This document shows, piece by piece, positions 34,655 to 43,931 of a stretch of 64,000 nt of DNA; the first letter of the stretch is position 1; each line of letters begins with the position of its first letter. Source of the stretch: Mesorhizobium_B sp035998495 (lineage in GTDB: Bacteria; Pseudomonadota; Alphaproteobacteria; Rhizobiales; Rhizobiaceae); assembly GCA_035998495.1 (NCBI GenBank), contig DASYHP010000047.1, positions 1 to 64,000 of the forward strand, given 5' to 3'. A program made the position numbers and the translations under genes. The notes under the pieces are model-generated. The model was given only the letters and a program-made list of their open reading frames with translations, was not told the DNA's origin and searched no databases.

Positions 34655-35605
34655 CTAGGTCCGCCGGCCGGCGGCGGCCGAGCGCAGGTTGTCGAGAAGC
34701 ACCGCGAGCAGCAGGATCAGGCCGCGCACGACATATTGGTAGAAGGCCTGGATGTTGAGCAGGTTCATGACGTTTTCGGCAATGCCCATGATGAGCACGC
34801 CGACGATGACGCCGGTCATCGCCGCCCGCCCGCCGGCCAGCGACACGCCGCCGAGCACGCAGGCCGAGATGACCGAAAGCTCGAGGCCCGTCGCCGCATT
34901 CGGCTGGCCGGAGGTGATGCGCGAGGCGAGCAGCACGCCGGCCACGGCGCAGACGAGGCCCTGAAGCGCGAAGATCCAGATGCGCATATTGGAGACGTTG
35001 ACGCCGGCAAGGCGCGAGGCTTCCGGATTGCCGCCGATCGCCAACGTGTTCTTGCCGAAGACCGTGCGGTTCAGCACGAAGCCGAAGATGACGAAGAACA
35101 CGGCCATGACCCAGATCGGCGTCGGGATGCCGAGGAATTTCGACAAGGCGAGCTGGTAGAAACCCGGATCGTTGATGCCGACGGCGCGGCCATCGGAGGC
35201 GATCAGCGCCAGGCCGCGCACGATCTGCATGGTGGCGAGCGTCGTGATCAGCGCGTTGATGCGGAAGCGGGCGATCACCACGCCATTGACGAGGCCGACG
35301 GCGCCACCGCAGAGCAGGGCCGCAAGGAGGCCGACGACGATCGAACCCGAGGCGTTCGAGGCCATGACGGCGACCATGCCGGAAAAGGCGACGGTGGAGC
35401 CCACCGAAAGGTCGAAATCACGCGAGGCCAGGCAGAACATCATCGTGCAGGCGACGATACCGATGGTGACGACCGATTGTAAGAGGCCGAGCATGTTGCG
35501 CTCGGTCAGGAAATTCGGGACCGTCAGCGCCACGATGGCAAAGGCAATGGCGAAGATGACGACCAGACCCTGTTCGCCGAGGAGGAGTTTTTTCAAGGAC
35601 GTCAT
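34655..35605 (-). CDS. araH: L-arabinose/galactose ABC importer permease
   Basis: This inner-membrane permease (316 aa) has the RbsC/AraH pattern: MMFCLASRDFDLSVGSTVAFSG in the first third, ATMQIVRGLALIASDGRAVGI and AVGGNPEASRLAGVNV-like IGGNPEASRLAGVNVSNMR, then CVLGGVSLAGGRAAMTG. It closes an araF-araG-araH gene order and overlaps the ATPase stop by four bases. Together they import L-arabinose. In related rhizobia the same type of system also takes galactose. Confidence 0.88.
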   Translation of the reverse strand: MTSLKKLLLGEQGLVVIFAIAFAIVALTVPNFLTERNMLGLLQSVVTIGIVACTMMFCLASRDFDLSVGSTVAFSGMVAVMASNASGSIVVGLLAALLCGGAVGLVNGVVIARFRINALITTLATMQIVRGLALIASDGRAVGINDPGFYQLALSKFLGIPTPIWVMAVFFVIFGFVLNRTVFGKNTLAIGGNPEASRLAGVNVSNMRIWIFALQGLVCAVAGVLLASRITSGQPNAATGLELSVISACVLGGVSLAGGRAAMTGVIVGVLIMGIAENVMNLLNIQAFYQYVVRGLILLLAVLLDNLRSAAAGRRT

Positions 35606-37134
35606 CGTGACTGGACCTGCTGGGTTGGAAGTTCGCTGACGCTCGCCACATCAGGAAGGGCGGCGGCGAGGATGCGGCGCTCGTCGAAATCGGCGCGCTC
35701 GATATTGGCGGCGACCCGCCCCTGGCACATGACCATGATGCGGTCGGTGATGCCCATCACCTCGGGCAATTCGCTGGAGATGACGACGATCGCGATGCCC
35801 TGGCCGGCGAGTTCATAGAGAATTTCGTAGATTTCCGACTTGGCGCCGACATCGATGCCGCGCGTCGGCTCGTCGATGATGAGGACTTTGACGCCCTGCT
35901 CGGAGAGCCAGCGGCCGAGAATGACCTTCTGCTGGTTGCCGCCGGAGAGGTTGACGATCTCTTGCTTGCGCGAGGGCGTGCGCACGCGCAGTTTCGCGAT
36001 GAAGCGGTCTGCAAGCTCCGCCTCCCTCTTCGGCTGCAAGATGCCGAAGGGCGAAAAATGGCGGCGCGAGGAGATCGCCATGTTCTCCTCGATATTGCGC
36101 CCCTGCACGATGCCGTCAAACTTGCGGTCCTCCGGGCAGAGCACGATGCCGGAGCGGATCGACTGCGGCGGGCTGTCGGGCGTGACGGCCTTGCCATCGA
36201 CGCTGACCGAGCCCTGCGAGCGGCTGTCGGCGCCATAGACCAGGCGCGCCATCTCGCTGCGCCCGGCACCGATCAGGCCGAAGAAGCCGAGGATTTCGCC
36301 CTGGCGCACGGAAAAGCTGATCGGCGTGCGCAGCTTGCGGCCGGCAAGGTCCTTGACCTCCAGCCGCACGGCGCCGCGTTCGCGCGGGCGAAAACCCCAG
36401 ATGTTGGAGATTTCGCGGCCGACCATTTCGGCGATGATCTGCTCGCGCGTGATCTGCGCAATCTCGGGGTGATGGGCGGCGAGTTTTCCGTCACGCAGCA
36501 CGGTGAGGCTGTCGCAGAGGCGAAAGATCTCGTCGAGGCGGTGGGAGACGTAGAGGATGACCTTGCCCTGCGCGCGCAGGCGATCGATCAGCGTGAAGAG
36601 GATTTCGCTTTCGCGCGACGAGAGCGAGGAGGTCGGCTCGTCGAGAGCGATGACCCGCGCATCGGCCATCACGGCCTTGGCGATCTCGACCATCTGGCGC
36701 TCGCCGATCGACAGCGACGCGACCTTGGCAGTCGGATCGATATCGATGCCGATTTCCGCGAGCTTCTCCTTCACCACACCGACGAGGCGCGAACGGTCGA
36801 TGACGCCGACCTTGCCGGGAAAGCGGCCGAGCCAGAGGTTTTCGGCGACCGTCAGCTCGGGCACGAGCTGGAGTTCCTGGTGGATGACGATGACGCCGGC
36901 GTCGAACGCGTCACGCACCGAGCGGTATTGCTGCAACTGCCCGTCGATCCGGATCTCGCCGGTATCGGCCGACTGATCGCCCGAGAGCACGCGGATGAGG
37001 GTCGATTTGCCCGCACCGTTTTCACCCATCAGGCCGTGCACCGCGCCCTTCTTCACCGAGAAGGAAACATCGGCGAGCGCCTGCACGCCGGGATATCCCT
37101 TGGATATCGCCTTGAATTCGAGAAAGTCCTGCAT
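35602..37134 (-). CDS. araG: L-arabinose ABC importer duplicated ATPase
   Basis: This tandem-domain ATPase (510 aa) has a first domain with Walker A GENGAGKST, LSIGERQMVEIAKAV and VIALDEPTSSLS. The second has the degenerate GLIGAGRSE loop, LSGGNQQKVILGRW and VLIIDEPTRGIDVG. Length and order match AraG. The ATG at 37134 directly follows GGAGAG. It energises import by AraH. Confidence 0.9.
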   Translation of the reverse strand: MQDFLEFKAISKGYPGVQALADVSFSVKKGAVHGLMGENGAGKSTLIRVLSGDQSADTGEIRIDGQLQQYRSVRDAFDAGVIVIHQELQLVPELTVAENLWLGRFPGKVGVIDRSRLVGVVKEKLAEIGIDIDPTAKVASLSIGERQMVEIAKAVMADARVIALDEPTSSLSSRESEILFTLIDRLRAQGKVILYVSHRLDEIFRLCDSLTVLRDGKLAAHHPEIAQITREQIIAEMVGREISNIWGFRPRERGAVRLEVKDLAGRKLRTPISFSVRQGEILGFFGLIGAGRSEMARLVYGADSRSQGSVSVDGKAVTPDSPPQSIRSGIVLCPEDRKFDGIVQGRNIEENMAISSRRHFSPFGILQPKREAELADRFIAKLRVRTPSRKQEIVNLSGGNQQKVILGRWLSEQGVKVLIIDEPTRGIDVGAKSEIYEILYELAGQGIAIVVISSELPEVMGITDRIMVMCQGRVAANIERADFDERRILAAALPDVASVSELPTQQVQSR

Positions 37135-37154
37135 CTCTCCACCCCGCAAAGAGG

Positions 37155-37177
37155 CCCGGCGGCAGCACGCCGCCGGG
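37155..37177 (-). repeat. Perfect hairpin between araF and araG
   Basis: CCCGGCGGC (37155-37163) and GCCGCCGGG (37169-37177) form a perfect 9-bp stem with a five-base loop in the 66-base gap between the binding-protein and ATPase genes. No T-run follows on the coding strand, so stabilisation of the araF message is more likely than termination. Confidence 0.7.
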
Positions 37178-37200
37178 ATGACATCACCTTGGGAGGATGA

Positions 37201-38184
37201 TTATTCGATGCCGAGGTCCTTGCGAACCGTCTCGTAATTGTCGCGCAGCGCGACCTGGCCGGCGGTCAGGATCAGCTTTTCCGGCTCCTTGCCGTTGGCG
37301 ATCCACTCATACATGTTGAGCGCGGTCTCGTAGCCGTGACGCTTCGGCGAGATGATCACGGTGCCGAAGAAGCCGGTGGCAGAGGGCTTCTTGAACTCGT
37401 TGATCGCCGAATCCGCGCCGCCGATGCCCACGCCGATCATGCTGTCGGCGGCAATGCCGACGCTTTCGGTTGCGCGCACCGCGCCGAGCACGGCTTCGTC
37501 ATTGAGGCCGACGGCGACCCAATGCTTGATGCCGGCATTCTTGTTGAGCACGACGGTCGAGGCGTTCAGCGCCGCTTCCGTGTCGGTCTTGGCCTGCGGC
37601 GCGTCGAAAATGTTGGCTTCCGGGAAGCCGGCGGCCTTCAGCACGGAGAGGGCGCCATCGACGCGGTCGACGGCGGTCGGCAGCTGGTCGTAGGAAACGC
37701 GGATGGCGCCGACGTCCTTCATGTCCCAGCCGCGCTTCTTGATCTCGTCGACGATCGTCTGGCCGACGGCCTCGCCGATCTTGGTGGCGGAGATGCCCAT
37801 ATGCGGCACGTCCTCGATCGGGCTGCCATCGGCATTGACCAGACGGTCGTCGACGGTCATCAGCTTGAGGTCGTTGGCGGCCGCCTTAGCGACGATGCCG
37901 GGACCGAGTTTTACGTCCGGCGTGCAGACGATGAAGCCCTGGGCGCCCTGTGCCCCGAGATTGTCGATGGCGGACTGAACCTTTTCGCCGTCTTCCGCGC
38001 CGATCTTGACGAGGGTGAAGCCCTTCTCCTTGGCGGCCTCGTCGGCGAACTTCCATTCATCCTGGAACCATGGCTCTTCCGGCTGCTTCACGATGAAGCC
38101 GATCTTCACGTCGGCGGCGAAGGCGGAGGTCGCGGTGAACACGGCGACGGTGCCAGCCAGGATGGCTGCTTTGATAAAGCCCAT
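37201..38184 (-). CDS. araF: L-arabinose-binding periplasmic protein
   Basis: This periplasmic binding protein (327 aa) has a signal peptide MGFIKAAILAGTVAVFTATSAFA. The mature N-terminus GFIVKQPEEPWFQDEWKFAD is very close to that of enterobacterial AraF, including the ligand-contacting residues around the conserved Trp and Glu. Later, VGLNDEAVLGAVRA and GIGIGG-like hinge segments also match. It captures L-arabinose and perhaps D-galactose. It is the first gene of the leftward ara operon, divergent from a FadR-type regulator. Confidence 0.93.
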   Translation of the reverse strand: MGFIKAAILAGTVAVFTATSAFAADVKIGFIVKQPEEPWFQDEWKFADEAAKEKGFTLVKIGAEDGEKVQSAIDNLGAQGAQGFIVCTPDVKLGPGIVAKAAANDLKLMTVDDRLVNADGSPIEDVPHMGISATKIGEAVGQTIVDEIKKRGWDMKDVGAIRVSYDQLPTAVDRVDGALSVLKAAGFPEANIFDAPQAKTDTEAALNASTVVLNKNAGIKHWVAVGLNDEAVLGAVRATESVGIAADSMIGVGIGGADSAINEFKKPSATGFFGTVIISPKRHGYETALNMYEWIANGKEPEKLILTAGQVALRDNYETVRKDLGIE

Positions 38185-38235
38185 TGTCTCTCTCCCAAAT
38201 TAACTGCGCTTGCAGTGGGCTTTGGTGTAATGTCT

Positions 38236-38270
38236 TTCATCATATTCGTCAATTGCGTTTGTATGATGAA
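38236..38270. promoter_or_regulatory. Inverted repeat in araF/fadR-type divergent promoter
   Basis: TTCATCATA (38236-38244) and TATGATGAA (38262-38270) form a perfect 9-bp inverted repeat with a 17-base spacer. A further TATGAT half-site lies at about 38283. The sites lie between the divergent araF and FadR-type regulator genes, so they are candidate operators for that regulator. Confidence 0.5.
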
Positions 38271-38371
38271 TTAAATATCAGTGTATGATAGTAGCGTCGG
38301 GATGACGCGAATCCGGTCGTCGCCTTCTGGCGGGAAACGGGATATGCATCGCGGACGGAATGGGGTGGAGA

Positions 38372-39139
38372 ATGGCTGTGCAGGAACAGGATGAGCGCGT
38401 GAGCGCGCCCGAAGGCGAGGCGACCGTGCGCCGCCCGCGCGTGCAGAAGAACGTCACGCGGGCGATCGCCTCGGATATATGCGCCGACGTTTTCCCGGTC
38501 GGCGGCTTCCTGCCGACGGAAAACGAACTGTGCCTGCGCTACGGCGTCAGCCGCACGGTCATCCGCGAATCGCTGAAGATCCTCGAATCCAAGGGTTTGG
38601 TGCGCGGGCGTTCGCGGGTCGGCACCGTCGTCTGCTCGAAGGAGGAGTGGAACATCCTCGACCAGCAGGTGCTGGAATGGATCGGGCCGCGCATCTTCGA
38701 ACTCGACCTGTTGAAATGCGTGCTCGACGCCCGCCGCGCCATCGAACCCTTTGCCGCCGAGTTCGCCGCCGAGCGGGCAACGGTGCAGGACGTGGCGGAG
38801 ATCGAGCGGGCCTGGGAGCAGATGCGTGACGCCGAGGGCGATGTCGCGCGTTTCACCGAGGCCGACGTCGCCTTCCATGCCGGACTGCTGAAGGCCAGCC
38901 ACAACCAGGTTTTCATGCAGCTTGCGAGCATCATCCGGGCGGCGCTGGAGTTCTCGCTCTACGCCTCCAACGAGGCAGTCGATGCACGCGGCGAGGCGGT
39001 TGAAATCCACAAGCAATTGGTCGAGGCGCTGCGCATGCGCGACAAGGCTGCGGCGCGCGATTGCTCGCAACGCATGCTCGACCTTGCCGCGCGCGATCTC
39101 GCGATCGCCGTCCGGAAACATCCGCCCGCCAGCGAATGA
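38372..39139 (+). CDS. FadR-subfamily GntR regulator, likely galactonate/arabinose responsive
   Basis: This regulator (255 aa) has a winged helix (residues about 25-95) with LPTENELCLRYGVSRTVIRESLKIL and a FCD effector domain with EADVAFHAGLLKASHN and VEIHKQLVEAL. ATGs at 38360 and 38372 are both possible. It stands directly before dgoD and opposite araF, so it probably controls both. It is comparable in position to DgoR-type regulators of galactonate metabolism, although the effector is inferred. Confidence 0.88.
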   Translation: MAVQEQDERVSAPEGEATVRRPRVQKNVTRAIASDICADVFPVGGFLPTENELCLRYGVSRTVIRESLKILESKGLVRGRSRVGTVVCSKEEWNILDQQVLEWIGPRIFELDLLKCVLDARRAIEPFAAEFAAERATVQDVAEIERAWEQMRDAEGDVARFTEADVAFHAGLLKASHNQVFMQLASIIRAALEFSLYASNEAVDARGEAVEIHKQLVEALRMRDKAAARDCSQRMLDLAARDLAIAVRKHPPASE

Positions 39140-39173
39140 CCGCGCCCTTTATCCTTGTAAGACGAGTATCATC

Positions 39174-40322
39174 ATGAAGATCACCAAGCTCACCACCTAT
39201 ATCGTGCCGCCGCGGTGGCTGTTTCTCAAGATCGAGACGGACGAGGGCATTATCGGCTGGGGCGAGCCGGTGGTGGAAGGCCGCGCGCTGACCGTGCAGG
39301 CGGCCGTGGAAGAACTGTCGGACTACCTCATCGGCAAGGATCCGCTGCTGATCGAGGACCATTGGCAGGTCATGTATCGCGGTGGCTTCTATCGCGGCGG
39401 GGCGGTGCACATGTCGGCACTCGCCGGCATCGACCAGGCACTGTGGGACATCAAGGGCAAGGCCTATGGCCAGTCGATCCATGCGCTGCTCGGCGGCCAG
39501 GTGCGTGACAGGATCAAGGTCTACAGCTGGATCGGCGGCGATCGTCCGGCCGACGTCGCCAACAATGCGCGCGAAGTCGTCGCCCGCGGCTTCAAGGCCA
39601 TCAAGCTCAACGGCTGCGAGGAAATGCAGATCGTCGACACCTGGGACAAGGTGGAGAAGGCGGTCGAGACCATCGCGACGATCCGCGAGGCTGTCGGCCC
39701 CTATATCGGCATCGGCGTCGATTTCCATGGCCGGGTGCACCGGCCGATGGCCAAGGTGCTGGCCAAGGAACTCGAACAGTTCAAGCTGATGTTCATCGAG
39801 GAGCCGGTGCTCTCTGAAAACAGGGAAGCGCTCAAGGAGATCGCCAACCATTGCTCGACACCGATTGCGCTCGGTGAACGGCTCTATTCGCGCTGGGACT
39901 TCAAGCAGGTCCTTTCGGACGGCTATGTCGACATCCTGCAACCGGATCTTTCCCATGCCGGCGGCATCACGGAATGCCGCAAGATCGCGGCGATGGCGGA
40001 GGCCTATGATGTGGCGCTGGCGCCGCATTGCCCGCTGGGGCCGATTGCGCTTGCCGCCTGCCTTCAGATCGACGCGGTCAGCTACAATGCCTTCATCCAG
40101 GAGCAGAGCCTCGGCATTCATTACAACAAGGGCAACGACATCCTCGACTACATCTCCAACAAGGAGGTGTTCCACTATGCGGACGGCTTCGTGTCGATCC
40201 CGCAGGGACCCGGCCTCGGCATCGAGGTGGACGAAGCCTATGTCATCGAGCGGGCGAAGGAAGGCCATCGCTGGCGCAATCCCGTCTGGCGCCATGAAGA
40301 CGGCAGCGTTGCGGAGTGGTGA
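39174..40322 (+). CDS. dgoD: D-galactonate dehydratase
   Basis: This enolase-superfamily enzyme (382 aa) matches E. coli DgoD in length and closely in sequence: MKITKLTTYIVPPRWLFLKI at the start, YRGGFYRGGAVHMSALAGID, the metal ligands in VDFHGR, FIEEPV and GERLYSRWDF, the His in LAPHCPLGPIALAAC, and the C-terminal NPVWRHEDGSVAEW. It dehydrates D-galactonate to 2-keto-3-deoxygalactonate. No dgoK or dgoA gene is next to it, so the later steps are encoded elsewhere or handled by the neighbouring sugar-acid enzymes. Confidence 0.93.
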   Translation: MKITKLTTYIVPPRWLFLKIETDEGIIGWGEPVVEGRALTVQAAVEELSDYLIGKDPLLIEDHWQVMYRGGFYRGGAVHMSALAGIDQALWDIKGKAYGQSIHALLGGQVRDRIKVYSWIGGDRPADVANNAREVVARGFKAIKLNGCEEMQIVDTWDKVEKAVETIATIREAVGPYIGIGVDFHGRVHRPMAKVLAKELEQFKLMFIEEPVLSENREALKEIANHCSTPIALGERLYSRWDFKQVLSDGYVDILQPDLSHAGGITECRKIAAMAEAYDVALAPHCPLGPIALAACLQIDAVSYNAFIQEQSLGIHYNKGNDILDYISNKEVFHYADGFVSIPQGPGLGIEVDEAYVIERAKEGHRWRNPVWRHEDGSVAEW

Positions 40323-40333
40323 GGAGAGCGGAG

Positions 40334-41110
40334 ATGGCTGGACGTCTTGAAGGAAAACGCATCGTCGTCACGGGTGCGGCACAGGGCATCGGCCTTGCCA
40401 TTGCCGAGGCCTTTCTGGGCGAAGGCGCGAGCCTCTTCCTGATCGATCGCGACGGCGACCTGCTTGCGACGGAAGCGGAGCGGCTTCGCGCCACCGGCGG
40501 ACGGGTTGCCCATGCATCGGCGGACATAACGGACGCGGACGCCATAACGCGTGCAATCGAAGCCGCGACCAAAGAAATCGGCCGGCCGAACGCGCTCGTC
40601 AACAATGCCGGCGTCAACGTGTTCTTCGAACCGCTGAAACTCTCCGATGCCGACTGGCAGCGCTGCTTCGACATCAACCTCAAGGGCGCCTGGAATTGCA
40701 GCAGGGCCGTGCTGCCGGGCATGATCGAGGACGGCGGCGGCGTCATCCTCAACATCGCCTCGACCCATGCCTTCACCATCATCCCGCACACCTTTCCCTA
40801 TCCCGTCGCCAAACATGCGCTGCTCGGCATGACCAAGGCCCTCGGCCTCGAATATGCCGGGCAGGGGGTTCGCGTGAATGCGCTGGCGCCCGGCTACGTG
40901 CGCACCCGGAAGGCCGTCGAATACTGGAACAGTTTTCCCGATCCCGCCGCGGCGGAAGCGGCGACGATGAAACTGCACCCCGGCGGCCGCATCGCGACGC
41001 CGGAAGAGATCGCCAAGGCCGCGCTCTTCATGACCTCCGACGAGTGCCCCTTCATGAACGCCACCTGCCTGACGGTGGATGGCGGCCTGAGCGTCCTGCA
41101 CCACCCCTGA
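40334..41110 (+). CDS. Short-chain dehydrogenase, likely galactose/arabinose 1-dehydrogenase
   Basis: This SDR (258 aa) has TGAAQGIG near residue 13, FLIDRDGD (NAD-type acidic residue), NNAGVNV, the catalytic Ser in NIASTHA and the YPVAK motif. A GAGGAG ribosome site overlaps the end of dgoD, 12 bases away. Oxidation of D-galactose or L-arabinose to the lactone fits its place between dgoD and an IlvD-type dehydratase. An intrinsic terminator closes the transcript after it. Confidence 0.85.
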   Translation: MAGRLEGKRIVVTGAAQGIGLAIAEAFLGEGASLFLIDRDGDLLATEAERLRATGGRVAHASADITDADAITRAIEAATKEIGRPNALVNNAGVNVFFEPLKLSDADWQRCFDINLKGAWNCSRAVLPGMIEDGGGVILNIASTHAFTIIPHTFPYPVAKHALLGMTKALGLEYAGQGVRVNALAPGYVRTRKAVEYWNSFPDPAAAEAATMKLHPGGRIATPEEIAKAALFMTSDECPFMNATCLTVDGGLSVLHHP

Positions 41111-41135
41111 GCAACCGCCCTTCGCACACCATCTG

Positions 41136-41171
41136 AACCTCCGGCGCGTCCATTGCCGGAGGTTTTTCTTT
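41136..41171 (+). terminator. Intrinsic terminator after dgoD-SDR operon
   Basis: A perfect 10-bp stem, AACCTCCGGC (41136-41145) and GCCGGAGGTT (41155-41164), with a nine-base loop, is followed by TTTCTTT. It lies 26 bases after the SDR stop on the same strand. Confidence 0.85.
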
Positions 41172-41252
41172 GCGCGCACATCCCTTGACCGATAATAACT
41201 CCGATTATATGAGAAAAATAAAACCGGCATCATCTGGAAGCGAGGAGGGCCC

Positions 41253-42968
41253 ATGTCCCGGAAATTGCGGTCGCAGCACTGGTTCGGCGGGATGGACAAG
41301 GACGCGTTCATTCACCGGAGCTGGATGAAGAACAACGGACTGCCGGACGACGCCTTCGACGGGCGGCCGGTCATCGGCATCTGCAACACCTTCTCCGAAC
41401 TCACCCCCTGCAACGCGCATTTCCGCGGGCTGGTCGAGCACATCAAGGCGGGCGTGTTGGAAGCGGGCGGCCTGCCGCTGGAATTCCCGGTCTTCTCCTG
41501 CGGCGAATCGAACCTGCGCCCGACCGCCATGCTGTTCCGCAACCTCGCCTCGATGGATGTCGAAGAGGCGATCCGCGGCAATCCGATGGACGGCGTCGTG
41601 CTGATGGCGGGCTGCGACAAGACCACGCCGTCGCTGGTCATGGGCGCCGCCTCCTGCGACCTGCCGTCCATCGTCATTTCCGGCGGGCCGATGCTCAACG
41701 GTCGCCTGAAGGGCCGCACCATCGGCTCCGGCACCGATGTCTGGAAGTTTTCGGAAGACGTGCGCGCCGGCGTCATGTCGCAGAAGGATTTCCAGGCCGC
41801 CGAAAGCGCCATGTCGCGCTCGCCCGGCCATTGCATGACCATGGGCACGGCCTCAACCATGGCCTCGATGGTGGAAGCCCTCGGCCTGGCGTTGCCCGGC
41901 AACGCCGCCTATCCCGCCGTCGATGCCCACCGCGCGCGACTGGCGCGGCTCACCGGGCGCCGGATCGTGGAGATGGTCGCCGAGGACCTGCGCCTGTCGC
42001 AGATCCTGACGCGGGAGGCCTTTGCCAATGCCATCCGCATCAATGGCGCGATTGGCGGCTCGACCAATGCCGTCGTGCATCTGCTCGCGATCGCCGGTCG
42101 GATCGGCACCGACCTGACACTCGACGACTGGGACAATCTCGGCCGCGACGTGCCGACGATCCTCAACCTGATGCCGTCGGGCACCTATCTGATGGAGGAT
42201 TTCTGTTATGCCGGCGGCCTTCCCGCCGTCATGAAGGAGATCGCGGACCTCCTGCATCTCGACGCGCTGACGGTGACCGGGCAAAGCGTCGGCGCCAATA
42301 TCGAAGGCGTCGAGAACTACAATGACGACGTCATCCTGCCGCGCGACAAGGCATTGACCGCAAGTGGCGGCATCGCCGTGCTGCGCGGCAATCTCGCGCC
42401 CGGCGGCGCCATCATAAAACCCTCCGCCGCAACACCGGCGCTGATGCAGCACCGCGGCCGCGCCGTCGTCTTCGAGACCATCGACCATTACAAGGCGCGC
42501 ATCGACGATCCGGCGCTCAAGATCGACGCAAGCTCGATCATGGTGCTGAAGAACTGTGGCCCGAAGGGTTATCCCGGCATGGCCGAGGTCGGCAACATGG
42601 CGCTGCCGCAGAAACTGCTGAAGCAGGGCGTGCGCGACATGGTGCGCATTTCCGATGCCCGCATGTCCGGCACCGCCTTCGGCACGGTGGTCCTGCACAC
42701 GGCACCGGAAGCCGCCGTCGGCGGCACGCTGGCACTGGTCGAGGATGGCGACTGGATCGAACTCGACGTCGCGGGCCGCAGGCTTCATCTCGATGTCGAC
42801 GAGGCCGAACTCGCCCGCCGACGGGCGGCGTGGACTGCGCCGGTGCCCGCGATGGCCGACGGCTACCAGGGCCTCTATGTCGAGCGCGTCATGCAGGCGG
42901 ATACGGGCGCCGACCTCGATTTCCTCGTCGGCAGCCGCGGCCACGCGGTTCCGCGCGAAAGCCATTGA
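41253..42968 (+). CDS. IlvD/Edd-family sugar-acid dehydratase, probable L-arabinonate dehydratase
   Basis: This 571-residue iron-sulphur enzyme carries three Cys in the cluster-ligand contexts NTFSELTPC, LMAGCDKTTPS and GHCMTMGTAST, and the later conserved VLKNCGPKGYPGMAEVGN and RISDARMSGTAFG. Segments such as LRSQHWFGG, RPTAMLFRNLA and GADLDFLVGSRG agree well with the Rhizobium leguminosarum L-arabinonate dehydratase group. It should convert L-arabinonate, and perhaps D-fuconate or D-galactonate, to the 2-keto-3-deoxy acid. It opens a second rightward transcript after a terminator. Confidence 0.88.
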   Translation: MSRKLRSQHWFGGMDKDAFIHRSWMKNNGLPDDAFDGRPVIGICNTFSELTPCNAHFRGLVEHIKAGVLEAGGLPLEFPVFSCGESNLRPTAMLFRNLASMDVEEAIRGNPMDGVVLMAGCDKTTPSLVMGAASCDLPSIVISGGPMLNGRLKGRTIGSGTDVWKFSEDVRAGVMSQKDFQAAESAMSRSPGHCMTMGTASTMASMVEALGLALPGNAAYPAVDAHRARLARLTGRRIVEMVAEDLRLSQILTREAFANAIRINGAIGGSTNAVVHLLAIAGRIGTDLTLDDWDNLGRDVPTILNLMPSGTYLMEDFCYAGGLPAVMKEIADLLHLDALTVTGQSVGANIEGVENYNDDVILPRDKALTASGGIAVLRGNLAPGGAIIKPSAATPALMQHRGRAVVFETIDHYKARIDDPALKIDASSIMVLKNCGPKGYPGMAEVGNMALPQKLLKQGVRDMVRISDARMSGTAFGTVVLHTAPEAAVGGTLALVEDGDWIELDVAGRRLHLDVDEAELARRRAAWTAPVPAMADGYQGLYVERVMQADTGADLDFLVGSRGHAVPRESH

Positions 42969-42978
42969 GGAGGCGAGG

Positions 42979-43884
42979 ATGAACGATTTCCGCATCGAAG
43001 ATCTCCACGGCATCCATGCCATTCTCTACGCGCTTTTCGATGACGACGAAAAACTCGACCGGGCGGCGATGCGGCGGCAGACGGAGATCTGCCTGGACGC
43101 CGGCGTGCACGGCATGGCGGCGCTCGGCCTTGCGACGGAAGCCGCCAAGCTCGACGAGCGCGAACGCATGGCCGTGATGGACTGGGTGGTGGAGGACACC
43201 GCCGGCCGCGTGCCGGTCGCGCTGACGATCTTCGGCGCGTCCATCGAGGAACAGGTGCGCCAGGCGCGGCACGCAACGGCCGCCGGCGCCGACTGGCTTA
43301 TCCTCCAGCCGCCCATGGTCGGCGCCTATTCCGCCGCGGAATATATCCGCTTCTTCGGCCGTGTCGCTGACCGCACCGACCTGCCGCTGGCGATCCAAAA
43401 CGCACCGGCGCTGATGGGCCGCGGGCTGACGGCCGCCGACATCCGCGAACTGGTGCGCCAGCACCCGAATATCCGGCTGGTGAAGGGTGAAGGCCCTGTC
43501 GTCGATATCGCCCACCTTATCGAGGTGACGGAGGGGCGGCTGCCGGTGTTCAACGGCCGCGCGGGGCTGGAACTGCTTGAAAACCTGCGCATCGGCTGCC
43601 GCGGCCTGATCCTGGCGCCCGATTCCATCGATCTTGCCGTGCGCGCCTACGAATTCTTCTGCGACGGCTGGGACGACCACGCCGAGAAGGAATATCGCCG
43701 CATGCTGCCGGGCGTCGTCTTCACCATGCAGGGCATCGAGAACCTCATCTGCTATGGCAAGCGCCTGTTCGGCGAGCGCGCGGGCATCGCCATCCACGAC
43801 CGCGCGCCGGCGATGCGGCCGACAGCGATCGGCCTCGACATGACCCGGCGTTACGCCGCCGCGATGGGTGGCTTTCCCGAATAG
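42979..43884 (+). CDS. Dihydrodipicolinate synthase/N-acetylneuraminate lyase family enzyme
   Basis: This is a class I aldolase-fold enzyme (301 aa). The Schiff-base Lys is in RLVKGEG. The Tyr of the usual YNxP motif is replaced: the segment reads AIQNAPALMG, so the proton-relay Tyr is missing at that place. Members acting on 2-keto-3-deoxy sugar acids either dehydrate them to alpha-ketoglutarate semialdehyde or cleave them to pyruvate. Placed ten bases after an arabinonate-type dehydratase, dehydration or cleavage of its product is expected. Which of the two cannot be told here. Confidence 0.85.
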   Translation: MNDFRIEDLHGIHAILYALFDDDEKLDRAAMRRQTEICLDAGVHGMAALGLATEAAKLDERERMAVMDWVVEDTAGRVPVALTIFGASIEEQVRQARHATAAGADWLILQPPMVGAYSAAEYIRFFGRVADRTDLPLAIQNAPALMGRGLTAADIRELVRQHPNIRLVKGEGPVVDIAHLIEVTEGRLPVFNGRAGLELLENLRIGCRGLILAPDSIDLAVRAYEFFCDGWDDHAEKEYRRMLPGVVFTMQGIENLICYGKRLFGERAGIAIHDRAPAMRPTAIGLDMTRRYAAAMGGFPE

Positions 43885-43931
43885 GGGCGACGGTCTATGA
43901 ACGGAGACGACAAGCAGGGGAGAGGGCGCGC

